DNA of 64,000 nucleotides. It comes from Thiothrix sp. (GTDB taxonomy: Bacteria > Pseudomonadota > Gammaproteobacteria > Thiotrichales > Thiotrichaceae). The DNA is taken from positions 232,274 to 296,273 of the forward strand of contig SSFA01000017.1 in assembly GCA_008015155.1 (NCBI GenBank), written 5' to 3'. The notes beneath the pieces are model-generated. The model was not told the DNA's origin, did not search any database, and was given only the letters and a program-made list of their open reading frames with translations. A program made the position numbers and the translations under genes. This document shows positions 1-9,529 of this stretch, piece by piece (positions within the stretch are counted from its first letter, which is position 1; every line of letters starts with the position of its first letter).

Positions 1-645
1 AGCTAACAAAGGCCAGGCTAAGGACTTTAATACTTGGGGAAATAAAATTTGCCAGCCTGCTTGCCATGCTGAATAACCCAAACTTTTAGCGATTAGGCTT
101 TGTTTCACGAGCCACTCTTGGCTGATCAAACCTGTCATCACCCATAATAGAAACCAAGTTTCCTTCAGAGTCAAAGCCAAGCTTAAACTCAAAGCATAGG
201 GGTCTTGGGTAGTGGTCAACCAAGTGGGTGGTGCAGTCCACGCAAAAAGCGGTGATACTAAACGCACCAACCACCCCGAAGGCGCCAACAAGAATACCAA
301 GCCAATTGCAAACGCAGCATGCGGAATTGCTAAGAAAATTGGTAATTGCTGCTGTAAGCGCTGCCAAGTTTTTGAGGGATAAAACAAAAATACGAGCGCA
401 CACGCCAAGATCAACGACCAAAGTGTCGAAATGCCAGCCGAAAAGAGGGTCAATTTCAAAGCAGGTAAAAACTGTGGATCAGACCACAGTAATTGCCAAG
501 CCTTAGCCTGTAGTCCCACCATAAAAATGGGTATTAAGCCAAGTAGTGGTAAACCCAGAATCAGTAACACGCCTAGCCAAGCTATAAAGCTTAGCCCTCT
601 ATCCACGGATTGACTGTTTGTGTTCGCCAAAGAAAGACAGCGCAT
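1..645 (-). CDS. ABC transporter permease, YnjC-like (partial, cut by window start)
   Basis: Inner-membrane permease of an ABC importer. I read this frame by hand: it stays open from the ATG at 645 to the left edge, giving 215 residues without a stop. The N-terminal region holds a hydrophobic helix (about residues 20-42), then further helices at about 60-85 and 105-125, as in binding-protein-dependent permeases. It begins 7 bp after the stop of the substrate-binding protein gene, so the two are co-transcribed and the product very likely pairs with that protein. The YnjC name rests on the YnjB-like neighbour. The C-terminal half, including the usual EAA loop, lies outside the window. An ATPase gene would be expected next, beyond the edge. 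Confidence 0.75.
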   Translation of the reverse strand, partial: MRCLSLANTNSQSVDRGLSFIAWLGVLLILGLPLLGLIPIFMVGLQAKAWQLLWSDPQFLPALKLTLFSAGISTLWSLILACALVFLFYPSKTWQRLQQQLPIFLAIPHAAFAIGLVFLLAPSGWLVRLVSPLFAWTAPPTWLTTTQDPYALSLSLALTLKETWFLLWVMTGLISQEWLVKQSLIAKSLGYSAWQAGWQILFPQVLKSLAWPLLA

Positions 646-652
646 GCGGTAA

Positions 653-1819
653 TTAACTACCGTAACGCTTAATCCATTCTTTTTCCAATGCTTCCACCCA
701 GCTAGCGTGTGGCTCAGCTAAGGTCGGTACATCAGCGGGTAAAACACTTGGATTAGCTGCTTGCTGCGGCAGTTTGTTGGCTAACAATACACTTGGATCA
801 CCCCAAACTTTTAAATCAGCTTTATGGGCTTGAGCTTCTGGAGATAAGAGGAAGTTGGCAAATACTTGCGCGGCTTCTTTAGCTTTAGCATTGAAAGGAA
901 TCGCTAAGAAATGCACATTACCAATGGTGCCTTTTTTGAAGCCAAAGCTATAAGCACTTTCTGGCAAACGCTTGGCCGCAACTAGGCTTGCAGCTTCATT
1001 CGGATTAAAGCTTAAAGAGATTAATAGCTCGCCATCGGCTAATTTTTGATGCATTTCGGCATCGCTAGCGGGGAAACTTTTACCTTGTTGCCAAGCGACT
1101 TTGTGCAGTTCATCTAAGTAGGCCCATAAAGGTTGGGTAAGCTTAGTAAATTGCTCAGTATCTACAGGCTTGCTCAAGGCAGCAGAGTCTGTGCTTAAAT
1201 CTAGCAAGAGTTGTTTAAGAAAAGTCGTGCCGTGAAAGCTGGGTGGTTTTGGATAAGTGACACGCCCCGGATTCTCTTGAGCAAATTTTAGTAAGGCTGT
1301 GGCTGAGTCAGGTGGTGTGGCTAATTTGTTACGATCCGCGATGAAGGTGAGTTGTGCTGTCCCCCAAGGTGCCTCCAAGCCGTCAGTGCTTTCAGAAAAA
1401 TCTTGTTGCACTGGCTTTTTAGTATCTACATTCACCCAATTAGGCAATTGCTCAGCCCACGGGCCATACAGCAATTGGCCGCGTTTCAGTGTGCTAAAAT
1501 TTTCCCCATTGACCCAGATTAAATCCACCGAGCCATCGCTGGTTCGACCGGCTTGCTGTTCGGTTTGAATGCGCTTAACCACTTCAGCTGCATCGGTAAT
1601 TTTGACGTGCTTGACTGTAATAGCATAGCGTTGCTGCGCTTGCTCAGCGGCCCAGTCAATATATTGATTGATATTTTCGCCACCCCCCCAAGCATTGAAG
1701 TAAACGGTTTGACCTTTGGCAGCTTGTTCGATCTTGGCCCAGTCTTCAGCGGCTTGGGCTGTTAAGCTAAAGCTACTGACAAGCACTAAACTGACTAAAC
1801 TTAAATTTCTAAAATGCAT
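653..1819 (-). CDS. ABC transporter substrate-binding protein, YnjB family
   Basis: Periplasmic solute-binding protein of 388 residues, close to the length of E. coli YnjB. A Sec signal peptide is clear: positive start, hydrophobic core, and an AQA-AED cleavage region near residue 24. The mature part starts with the YFNAWGG and YIDW segments typical of this iron/thiamine/spermidine-like binding fold, and later shows LLSPEAQA, common in such proteins. It is followed after 7 bp by the permease and preceded after 28 bp by the flavoprotein gene, so it sits inside a redox-import operon. The ligand is unknown for this family; thiamine, polyamine or a sulfur/selenium compound would all be guesses. 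Family assignment is fairly sure, substrate is not. Confidence 0.8.
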   Translation of the reverse strand: MHFRNLSLVSLVLVSSFSLTAQAAEDWAKIEQAAKGQTVYFNAWGGGENINQYIDWAAEQAQQRYAITVKHVKITDAAEVVKRIQTEQQAGRTSDGSVDLIWVNGENFSTLKRGQLLYGPWAEQLPNWVNVDTKKPVQQDFSESTDGLEAPWGTAQLTFIADRNKLATPPDSATALLKFAQENPGRVTYPKPPSFHGTTFLKQLLLDLSTDSAALSKPVDTEQFTKLTQPLWAYLDELHKVAWQQGKSFPASDAEMHQKLADGELLISLSFNPNEAASLVAAKRLPESAYSFGFKKGTIGNVHFLAIPFNAKAKEAAQVFANFLLSPEAQAHKADLKVWGDPSVLLANKLPQQAANPSVLPADVPTLAEPHASWVEALEKEWIKRYGS

Positions 1820-1847
1820 GCATCATTTCCTTGTTTATTATGAAATT

Positions 1848-3997
1848 TTAGCCGCGTCGCCAACTGTGGTAACGGGCAACCCAAATTAATAAAGCTGCTG
1901 GCGCGTGTTGGCGCTTCCAATTGCCCGCCACATATTTATTGGCTTCAGCTAAAGTAGGATAGCTATGAATCGTGCCAAGAATTTTGTTCAAGCCTAGGCC
2001 ATGCTTCATCGCCAGCACATATTCGGCTAATAATTCACCTGCTTGCGCACCTACAATAGTAACGCCCAAGATTTTGTCTTTATTAGGCACTGTCAGCACT
2101 TTAATAAAGCCTTGAGTACTGCCATCAGCAATCGCCCGATCCAACTCAGCTAATTCAAAATGACTTAATTCATAGCTGATCTTATTTGCTTTGGCTTCTT
2201 GTTCGCTTAAACCCACACTGGCTATTTCTGGATCCGTGAAGGTGACACGCGGAATCACCCGATAATCTACTTTAAAGCGTTTAAAGGTACCGAATAGAGC
2301 ATTGACGCTGGCATACCAAGCTTGATGCGCTGCAACATGAGTAAATTGATAGGGGCCTACGACATCGCCTGCTGCGTAGATATTCGGGAATAAAGTTTCT
2401 AGATACTCATTCGTGACTATCGTGCGTTCAGTAGGAATACCGAGTTCTTCTAAGCCAAAGCCGCTTAACGCGCTTTGCGTCCCAGTGCTAAAATCACTTG
2501 ATCGTACTCTAGCTCAGATTCTTCGCCTTGATGCTCGACCACCAGACGTTTGCTGTCGGCCTCTACTACAAAGCGTACTGCTTTATGTGCAGTAAGTAAT
2601 TTGACCCCATCAGCGCTGAGGGACTCAGCTGCAAGCTGCGCCACGTCGCTATCTTCACGCGCTAAAATACGCTCGGCTTGCTCGATGATAGTCACTTGTG
2701 AACCAAGGCGCGCAAAGGCTTGCGCAAGTTCGCAACCAATCGGCCCTCCACCGAGAATAGCTAAGCGCTTAGGGGCTGCCTCTAGCGTAGCAAAGCGTTC
2801 CCATAAGGTATCGCTAGTCACGTAGCCAGAGTCTGCTAAGCCTGGAATAGGCGGGACAGCCGCTTGCGCGCCAGTGGCTAAAATAATGCTGCGGGCGCTC
2901 AAAGTCTGCGTACGACCATCGGATAGCTTAATTTCTACCGTCCACGGATCAATTAATTTGGCATAGCCTTGAAGCACTTCCACGCCAAGTTGGGTATAGC
3001 GCTCAACACTATCATGCGGTTCAATCGCCTGAATCACGTGTTGAATACGCTGCATTACCTGTTTAAATTGAGTGTTGGGTGGACTAGTAGTCACTCCATA
3101 TTCATTAGCATGTTGAATCTGATGAGCAATTTTGGCCGTTTTAATCAGTGCTTTACTGGGGACACACCCATAGTTTAAGCAGTCTCCACCCATTTTGTGG
3201 GCTTCAATCAAGGTAACTTTGGCTTTCACGGCGGCAGCAATATAGGCTGAGACCAAACCGGCCGCTCCTGCACCGATCACAATGAGATTGCGGTCAAATT
3301 TTTCAGGGCGTTTGAAGTTTTTGTACACCCGCCGCTGTTGAATAAAGCTTAACAGTGCTTTGCCTAGCCACGGGAAGATCCCCAATAAGGTAAAAGATAA
3401 GATCAGCCCAGGCGAGAGAATATCTTTCAGGCTATTAATTTGCGCTAGTTGTGTCCCTGCATTGACGTAGACGATGGTGCCAGCCAACATACCTAGTTGG
3501 CTCACCCAATAGAAAGTGCGTGTGGGTAGTTGGGTCAAGCCCATTAATAAGTTAATGAGAAAGAAAGGAAAGAGAGGGACTAGGCGCAAGGTGAATAAAT
3601 AAAATGCGCCTTCTTTGGCGATGCCTTGATTGATAGCTTGGAGTTGCTGACTAAAACGTTGTTCAATGCTAGTGCGAAACAAATAGCGTGAGGCCAAAAA
3701 AGCAAGCGTCGCGCCAATGCTAGAGGCGAAAGAGACGAGCACTAAACCTTGCCATAAGCCGAATAAGGCTCCAGCTGCCAAGGTTAGAATAGCAGCACCA
3801 GGCAAGGACAAAGCAGTAATCAGGATATACAAACAGAAATAAACAAGCGCAACTAACCACGGATGACTTGTCTGCCAAGCGACGAATTGAGCTTGGCTAG
3901 CTTTAAGCTGCTCTAAAGTGAAATAGCGGTCTAAGTCCAATACAAAAAATACACTGATTAAAAGTGCTAAACCTAGTAGTAATAAAAGCTTGCTCAT
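1848..3997 (-). pseudogene. TVP38/TMEM64-FAD oxidoreductase fusion, frameshifted
   Basis: One gene read as two frames. Residues 1-220 form a TVP38/DedA-like membrane domain with several helices. From about 236 comes a class I flavoprotein disulfide reductase: FAD motif GAGAAG, redox-active cysteines C273 and C278 in GGDCLNYGCVPSK, and an NAD(P) motif GGGPIG near 417. The first frame stops at 2465 just after ALGRKAR. The homologous continuation (GFGLEELG, AGDVVGPYQFTH, then FTDPEIASVG and SYPTLAEANK) follows at once in another frame, so a single base is missing around 2465-2476. Restored length is about 716 residues, usual for this fusion family. The C-terminal motif has Tyr where lipoamide dehydrogenases have the HPT histidine, as in mercuric-reductase-like members. 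It is either a true pseudogene or a sequencing error. It overlaps the upstream gene by 4 bp. Confidence 0.85.
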
Positions 3998-5118
3998 AAT
4001 TTTTGCTCGCTGGCGGCTAGACCATGAATACTCAGGCGATATTGCTGCATAAAGCTTTGATCAATATAATTTTTCCAGAGCCATACCCAAGCTCCACTCA
4101 CGCTAAATCTACCCCAAGAAGCAATAGCCTCTTTAGAGCCGGTTGCAAGTAAATACAGTGAGCGCTTTTTAGGATAGTAGCTGAGCAACGGCTCTTGGTT
4201 GAAATAGGCTGGCAAATTGTGCGCTAAGACTTTACCTGCATAGACTGCATGCACGCCAGAGCGCCCAAACTCTGGCTCGGGGCGTGCACAGACATCACCA
4301 GCAGCAAAAATACTAGGATGAGAAAGGCTTTGGTGCTGTGCATTGACTTGTAGGTAGCCCTCAAGATCTAAGGCAAGACCAGAGGAGGCAAGCCATGCTG
4401 GAGCTTTAGCGCCTGTAGCAGCAAACACTTTCTGAACCTGAAGCGTTTCACCGGTTTCTAGGAGCAAATGATTTTGTGCAAACTGCGCACGGCTGGTATG
4501 CCACTTGATGCCTGATGCGTTTAAATGTTTATAAACTTGTTTTTGGACAGCAGGCACATGATCACTTAATAATTCGGGTGCGACTAAATGAACTTTTGCA
4601 GTTAAGGCCTGTTGCTGAAAAGCGTATTGCATTGCGAAGGCTAATTCCAGTCCAGCAGCACCACCGCCTAAAACAGCAAGTTGGTAGCGAGGTTGTTGAG
4701 CTTGTTTGAGGATCTCCGGCCAAGCTTTAATAAGACCCTCTAAAGGCCGAATAGTTAAGAACTTATCATTCTTGGCGAAGTCTGGGAATGCGGTTTCGCT
4801 ACCAGTATTAATGGAGAGTAAGTCATAGCTGATTACCCGCCCACTAGCTGTTTCTAAAACTTGCTGATCTGCATCTAAGGAAGTCATGTGGTCAAGGATC
4901 AACTCACCCATAGCGGCAGCGACTAAAGGGCGTAGATGGATTTGGCAGTCTTCCAAGCTGTAATGCCCAGCTAGCCAGCCCGGCAGCATCCCTGAATAAG
5001 TTTGAGTGGGGCTAGGCGTAATGAGAGTTAGGCGCAATTTAGGCGCAGTTTGCTTGGCGAATGCTTTTAAAACCGCTAAATGCGCATGCCCTCCACCGAC
5101 TAAGACTAAATGTTTCAT
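3994..5118 (-). CDS. NDH-2-like FAD/NAD(P) oxidoreductase (SelD-neighbour type)
   Basis: FAD-dependent pyridine nucleotide oxidoreductase, 374 residues. The N-terminus has the GGGHAHLAVL form of the dinucleotide motif, typical of the family found beside or fused to selenophosphate synthetase SelD. A second NAD-binding motif, LGGGAAGLELAFAM, lies near residue 150, and the FAD-closing segment IFAAGDV near 293. Known relatives act as type II NADH dehydrogenase-like enzymes, but the substrate of this subfamily is not established. No selD is visible in this window. It is the first gene of the leftward operon and its stop overlaps the start of the TVP38-flavoprotein gene by 4 bp, so the products are probably made together at the membrane. 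Confidence 0.8.
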   Translation of the reverse strand: MKHLVLVGGGHAHLAVLKAFAKQTAPKLRLTLITPSPTQTYSGMLPGWLAGHYSLEDCQIHLRPLVAAAMGELILDHMTSLDADQQVLETASGRVISYDLLSINTGSETAFPDFAKNDKFLTIRPLEGLIKAWPEILKQAQQPRYQLAVLGGGAAGLELAFAMQYAFQQQALTAKVHLVAPELLSDHVPAVQKQVYKHLNASGIKWHTSRAQFAQNHLLLETGETLQVQKVFAATGAKAPAWLASSGLALDLEGYLQVNAQHQSLSHPSIFAAGDVCARPEPEFGRSGVHAVYAGKVLAHNLPAYFNQEPLLSYYPKKRSLYLLATGSKEAIASWGRFSVSGAWVWLWKNYIDQSFMQQYRLSIHGLAASEQKL

Positions 5119-5150
5119 ACAGGATTGATTAATTTCCTTACTAAGTTATT

Positions 5151-5184
5151 GCATCTATACGCATGTCACTAGCGTATTAGATGC
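5151..5184. promoter_or_regulatory. Imperfect inverted repeat in a divergent promoter region
   Basis: GCATCTATACGC (5151-5162) and GCGTATTAGATGC (5172-5184) are reverse complements with one extra T, separated by nine bases. The repeat lies between divergent genes starting at 5118 (minus) and 5223 (plus). It has no T-tract, so it looks more like an operator or mRNA hairpin than a terminator. The factor is unknown. Confidence 0.5.
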
Positions 5185-5222
5185 ATAGCTAGGCTTTAAT
5201 TATTATGAATAGGTAGTAAAGC

Positions 5223-5873
5223 ATGAAATTATGGATACTAAGTTTAGGCTGTGTTGGTTTCTTAAGCACATCTTTAATGGCGGCAGAGCCTAAAGTCGTC
5301 ATCGGTGATTTTTCCAATCAGCAACTCAAAACTTGGGATAGCAAGGTTTTTAAAGGGCAAACTCGTTACCAACTGGTAAAAGAAGGACAGCGTTGGGTCT
5401 TAAAGGCGCAGGCGAAGGGAGCGGCTTCTGGCCTAACCCGCAAAATCAAAGTCGATTTAACTAAAACTCCGTTTTTAAATTGGTCATGGCGGGTCGATCA
5501 GGTGCTACCGAGCTTAGATGAGCAAAGTAAAGCAGGCGATGATTATGCAGCGCGGCTTTATGTGGTGGTTGATGGTGGCTTATTAGTCTGGAATTCAAAA
5601 GCGATGAATTATGTCTGGTCAGGCAGTTCAGCGCGTGGTAGCTCTTGGGGGAATGCTTATTTACCGAAGAATGCCACAATGCTAGCAGTACGGGGGCAAC
5701 AAGATAAGACGGGCGTTTGGATGACTGAAAAACGTAATGTACGTGCGGACTTCCAAAAAGCATTCGGTGTAGATATCCAGTCGATTGATGGGGTAGCGCT
5801 GATGACCGATAGCGATAATAGTGGAGCTGAAACAGCTGCTTCTTATGGCGATATCTATTTCTCAGCGCAGTAA
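5223..5873 (+). CDS. Secreted DUF3047 family protein
   Basis: Exported protein of 216 residues, function unknown. A signal peptide ends near residue 20 (SLMAAEP). The mature part has features I recognise from DUF3047: LNWSWRVD, GDDYAARLYVV, then a late block ending in GVALMTDSDNSGAETAASYGD. It resembles a single beta-sandwich domain, periplasmic by its signal peptide. ATG at 5223 follows a weak AGGTAGT element. It is divergent from the redox/ABC operon and shares its promoter region with the palindrome at 5151-5184, so co-regulation is possible. I see no catalytic signature and assign no reaction. Confidence 0.8.
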   Translation: MKLWILSLGCVGFLSTSLMAAEPKVVIGDFSNQQLKTWDSKVFKGQTRYQLVKEGQRWVLKAQAKGAASGLTRKIKVDLTKTPFLNWSWRVDQVLPSLDEQSKAGDDYAARLYVVVDGGLLVWNSKAMNYVWSGSSARGSSWGNAYLPKNATMLAVRGQQDKTGVWMTEKRNVRADFQKAFGVDIQSIDGVALMTDSDNSGAETAASYGDIYFSAQ

Positions 5874-5977
5874 GGTTGGACAGTACCGCTTGATTAATTC
5901 ACAATGCAGGGTTTTTTAAAGTGTCGTTAGCGGCTAATTCTCCAGCTTCTTTCCGTATATGCCTAAGAGGTCCTGTC

Positions 5978-7261
5978 ATGAGCAAGTCTGAAGCCTTATT
6001 CCAACAAGCCCAAAAAACTATCCCTGGCGGTGTCAATTCGCCAGTTCGAGCCTTTCGTGGAGTAGGGGGGACACCGCGGTTTATCGCACGTGCTGAAGGT
6101 GCTTATTTATTCGATGTCGACGGGCAACGCTATATTGATTATATCGGGTCGTGGGGGCCAATGATTGCAGGTCATGCCCACCCAGAGGTGGTGGAAGCAG
6201 TGCGCGAAGCCGCATGCTTAGGCTTAAGCTATGGCGCACCGACCGAGCAAGAAGTGCAGATGGCAGAAAAAATTAATGAAATCATGCCCTCTATGGAAAT
6301 GTTGCGCATGGTGAGTTCCGGCACCGAAGCCACTATGTCGGCGATTCGTTTAGCGCGTGGTTTCACAGGGCGAAATTTCATTATTAAATTCGAAGGCGGC
6401 TATCATGGGCATGGTGACTCCCTACTAGTGAAGGCTGGTTCGGGTTTATTGACCTTTGGTCAGCCTAGCTCTCCCGGTGTACCGGCTGAACTTGCACAAT
6501 ACACGCTAACCCTAAATTTCAATGACAGTGCGCAAGTTCGAGAAGTTTTTGCGGCACGTGGCCAAGAAATTGCCTGCATTATTGTTGAGCCAGTGTGTGG
6601 GAATATGAACTGTATTCCGCCCGTACCAGGCTTTCTAGAAACCTTGCGTGAAGTTTGTACGGAGCATGGCACAGTACTGATTTTCGATGAGGTCATGACA
6701 GGCTTTAGGGTAGCACGCGGTGGTGCTCAGGAATTATATGGTATTACACCGGATCTGACGACCTTAGGCAAAATCATTGGTGGTGGCATGCCAGTCGGTG
6801 CCTTTGGTGGGCGCCGCGATATTATGTCGAAACTGTCACCCTTAGGTGCGGTGTATCAAGCAGGTACCTTATCTGGTAATCCGATTGCGATGGCGGCTGG
6901 GCTAAAAATGATGGAGATTATTAGCCGTCAGGATTTTTATGCGACCTTGAACTCTAAGACGACTCAGTTAGTCTCAGGTATACAGGCAGCTGCAGAAGAA
7001 GCCCAAATTCCCTTCACGAGTACCCAAGTAGGGGGGATGTTTGGTCTATTTTTCACGCATGAACCACAAATTACCAGTTACCAACAAGCAACCGCCTGCG
7101 ATGTACCCAAATTTAATCGCTTCTTCCATGGCATGTTAGAGCGTGGAGTTTATTTAGCGCCTTCTGCTTTTGAAGCAGGCTTTATGTCAACTGCTCATTC
7201 AGCAGAGGATATTCATACAACTATCGATGCCGCCCGCGAGGTATTCATGCAGCTTCAATAG
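5978..7261 (+). CDS. hemL: Glutamate-1-semialdehyde 2,1-aminomutase
   Basis: PLP enzyme of the C5 tetrapyrrole pathway that converts glutamate-1-semialdehyde to 5-aminolevulinate in the cytoplasm. It has 427 residues, normal for the family. Visible: the N-terminal [12 protein letters not shown] motif, the [15 protein letters not shown] block, FDEVMTGFR, and the PLP lysine at residue 265 in [10 protein letters not shown], the same number as in E. coli. I chose ATG 5978 (MSKSEALF) over an upstream in-frame start at 5921 because an AAGAGG ribosome site precedes it and relatives start there. It stands alone. The protease gene follows after 25 bp. Confidence 0.96.
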   Translation: MSKSEALFQQAQKTIPGGVNSPVRAFRGVGGTPRFIARAEGAYLFDVDGQRYIDYIGSWGPMIAGHAHPEVVEAVREAACLGLSYGAPTEQEVQMAEKINEIMPSMEMLRMVSSGTEATMSAIRLARGFTGRNFIIKFEGGYHGHGDSLLVKAGSGLLTFGQPSSPGVPAELAQYTLTLNFNDSAQVREVFAARGQEIACIIVEPVCGNMNCIPPVPGFLETLREVCTEHGTVLIFDEVMTGFRVARGGAQELYGITPDLTTLGKIIGGGMPVGAFGGRRDIMSKLSPLGAVYQAGTLSGNPIAMAAGLKMMEIISRQDFYATLNSKTTQLVSGIQAAAEEAQIPFTSTQVGGMFGLFFTHEPQITSYQQATACDVPKFNRFFHGMLERGVYLAPSAFEAGFMSTAHSAEDIHTTIDAAREVFMQLQ

Positions 7262-7286
7262 CGAGCAGTATCGATTCGAGGTTTTT

Positions 7287-8582
7287 GTGATTGGTATAGG
7301 CAATTATTACTATAGTCAGCTACCAAGATTTAGCGGTTTATTACTGATTCTAGCTCTCCTAGTGCAGCCTGTGAGTGTGCAGGCTGCTGATCGCTCATCA
7401 AGTTTGTATGCTGAAGTGCAACAATCTATTTATCAGGTTCGTATTATTAATCGTAAAACGGGGCATAAGCGTACGATTGGCTCAGGTTTTGTGATCGAGC
7501 GGCCGGATTTATTGGTCACAAACTATCATGTGGTTAGTGCTTACACGAATGATCCTGAAGATTATTCGATTGAGTATTTAGCGACCGATGGTGAAACAGG
7601 GGTATTAGAACTCATTGATGTGGATGTCTTGCATGATTTAGCTGTGCTGGTGGCAGATAAAGACTTAGGCAAACCACTGAAAACCGATGCCTTGCCTGAA
7701 AAAGGCGCTACTTTATATGCTTTTGGCAATCCACTGGGTTTAGGCTTTTCGGTCGTTACTGGTACAAATAATGGTTTACTGGTTGAGAGTGAAGATAAAA
7801 ATATTTTATTTTCAGGTAATTTAAACTCAGGGATGAGCGGTGGCCCTGCTTTAAATGAGCAAGGCGCGGTAGTTGGAGTTAATGTAGCCACTGCAGGGAA
7901 TGCAGTCAGTTTTTTAGTGTCTAGCCAATATCTAAACGCTTTAATAGCTCAGCTGCGCTTGACGAATTTCGAGCCGCGCACCAATTTGCACGAGTCCATT
8001 GTGCAACAATTGAAATTCAGTACCACGGATATGCTGCAACGCCTACGTACCAGTCCTTGGAAACTCGTATCAGTAGGTAATTTCAAAGCACCGAGCCGTT
8101 TAGATAAAACTATTAATTGCTGGGATGGCAGCGAAAATAATGAAGATCATGGTTTAGTCAATGTTATTGCCGTTAGTTGTTCGAATGAACGCGAAATTTA
8201 TCTAGATGAGAAGCTGAGCGTAGGCAATATCCAGTATCAATATACGTGGTATGACAGCGAGAAAATGATTCCTCCACGCTTCTACCGGATGTATGAAGCA
8301 CAAAATACGGATGAAGCTGCTAATAATGCGACTAAAGAAAATGTTAAGGATTTCAAATGCTCAACCAATTTTGTTGCTATTGCTAGCCAAGATTTCAAAA
8401 TGACAGTATGTCGGCGTGACTATGTGCGTTATCAAGGCCTAAGTGATATTTTGGTGACCGGTGCGATGGTGAGCCAAAAGCAACAAGGCTTCTTATTTGA
8501 ATTATTTATGACCGGTGTCGACTTTAAAGAGTCAATGCGCTTAGTTAAGCAACTGTTTGAGAATTTTCAATGGCAGACTTAA
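7287..8582 (+). CDS. Secreted trypsin-like serine protease
   Basis: Serine endopeptidase of the S1C/trypsin-2 type, 431 residues from the GTG start at 7287, which has a CGAGG site just upstream; a longer reading would run into hemL. A signal peptide covers about residues 1-33 (cleavage near VQAAD). The catalytic triad is complete: H81 in TNYHVV, D117 in HDLAVL, S184 in GMSGGP. There is no PDZ domain. After about residue 220 comes a 200-residue tail with six or more cysteines that I do not recognise. Its last 13 bp overlap the start of the FHA gene, so the two are translationally coupled. Likely periplasmic; substrate unknown. Confidence 0.8.
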   Translation: MIGIGNYYYSQLPRFSGLLLILALLVQPVSVQAADRSSSLYAEVQQSIYQVRIINRKTGHKRTIGSGFVIERPDLLVTNYHVVSAYTNDPEDYSIEYLATDGETGVLELIDVDVLHDLAVLVADKDLGKPLKTDALPEKGATLYAFGNPLGLGFSVVTGTNNGLLVESEDKNILFSGNLNSGMSGGPALNEQGAVVGVNVATAGNAVSFLVSSQYLNALIAQLRLTNFEPRTNLHESIVQQLKFSTTDMLQRLRTSPWKLVSVGNFKAPSRLDKTINCWDGSENNEDHGLVNVIAVSCSNEREIYLDEKLSVGNIQYQYTWYDSEKMIPPRFYRMYEAQNTDEAANNATKENVKDFKCSTNFVAIASQDFKMTVCRRDYVRYQGLSDILVTGAMVSQKQQGFLFELFMTGVDFKESMRLVKQLFENFQWQT

Positions 8583-9529
8583 ATAGCTTATTGCTTGAAA
8601 TTCAATTACGCCCATTAAGCCAATATTATCGCTTAACAAAATTTCCAGTGCGTATTGGGCGCGCTTTGGATAACGATATTATTCTCTCAGATCCTACGAT
8701 TTCTCCACACCATTTAGAAATTGATCAAACCGAGCAGGGCAAGTTATGTTTTCGGAATTTGTCCAAAGAAAATGGTAGTCGTTTAAATGGTAAAGCGTTA
8801 ACAGCAGCTAGCTTAGCCATTACACAACCTATCAATTTACGGCTGGGCAATCGCCGCATGCGTCTATTGACTACTGCCATGCAGGTCACACAAACCAGCG
8901 TGAATCATTGTCGAGGTTGGTCCAAAGTATTCTGCTACCCCTTATGTGCTTTAGGTTTAGTCGGAGTCACTGGCCTAGCCTTTTTCTATGAGTCTTATTT
9001 ACAAAGTATTTTTAGGAAAGAACTTGTTTATTATTTAAGTAGCGTGATGCCTTATCTATTAGGCCTGATTGCTTTAGCTTTATTAATCGCTGGCATTAGC
9101 CGCTTGGCAAATCAGCGCTGGGAGTTTTTCCCAGCTTTAGGTTTAGCGGCTTTATGTATGTTAGTGCCGCATTTATTAGGTGAATTAGGCCATGCTTTAA
9201 ACTATCTTGTGACTGCTAATTGGCCTCTAGAGAGTTTGCTATTATTAAGTAATTTTCTATTAATACCACTGCTCTTTTATACCTATATCCGTACAGTGCA
9301 TCATGCAGAGCCTTGGTCAGCTTTGGGCATAGCCTTATTATTTAGCGCACCACTGTTAGTGTATCAGGCCATAGACTTAACCGATCAATGGACAGTGAAA
9401 CATGAGTTTACGGGGCAAGCCGATTTTAATCGTAATCTCAGTGCTTGGGATTTACGTTTGAAACCTACTTTAAGTATTGATGAGTATTTTGCTGAGACAG
9501 AAAAGCAATTAGTGAGTTCAAGCCCCTAA
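8570..9529 (+). CDS. FHA-domain membrane protein
   Basis: 319 residues. Residues about 8-100 form a forkhead-associated domain, which binds phosphothreonine: GR at 30-31, SPHH at 45-48, NGSRLNG at 68-74. The rest holds about five hydrophobic segments (around 125-147, 160-180, 187-205, 218-236, 248-268) and a polar tail. The FHA part would face the cytoplasm and the rest spans the membrane. It is coupled by overlap to the secreted protease upstream, which suggests that a signal read by the FHA domain concerns that protease. This is inference; no kinase or phosphatase gene is adjacent. The 3' end overlaps rsmE by 12 bp, tail to tail. Confidence 0.78.
   Translation: MADLNSLLLEIQLRPLSQYYRLTKFPVRIGRALDNDIILSDPTISPHHLEIDQTEQGKLCFRNLSKENGSRLNGKALTAASLAITQPINLRLGNRRMRLLTTAMQVTQTSVNHCRGWSKVFCYPLCALGLVGVTGLAFFYESYLQSIFRKELVYYLSSVMPYLLGLIALALLIAGISRLANQRWEFFPALGLAALCMLVPHLLGELGHALNYLVTANWPLESLLLLSNFLLIPLLFYTYIRTVHHAEPWSALGIALLFSAPLLVYQAIDLTDQWTVKHEFTGQADFNRNLSAWDLRLKPTLSIDEYFAETEKQLVSSSP

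Noticed and set aside
86..421. 111-codon frame on the minus strand
   Set aside because: It is out of frame with the permease reading of 1-645, which gives a continuous hydrophobic protein and follows the binding protein by 7 bp.
2461..2480. Programmed -1 frameshift in the flavoprotein gene
   Set aside because: No slippery heptamer or downstream pseudoknot is evident, and such control is not known for this family; a base loss is simpler.
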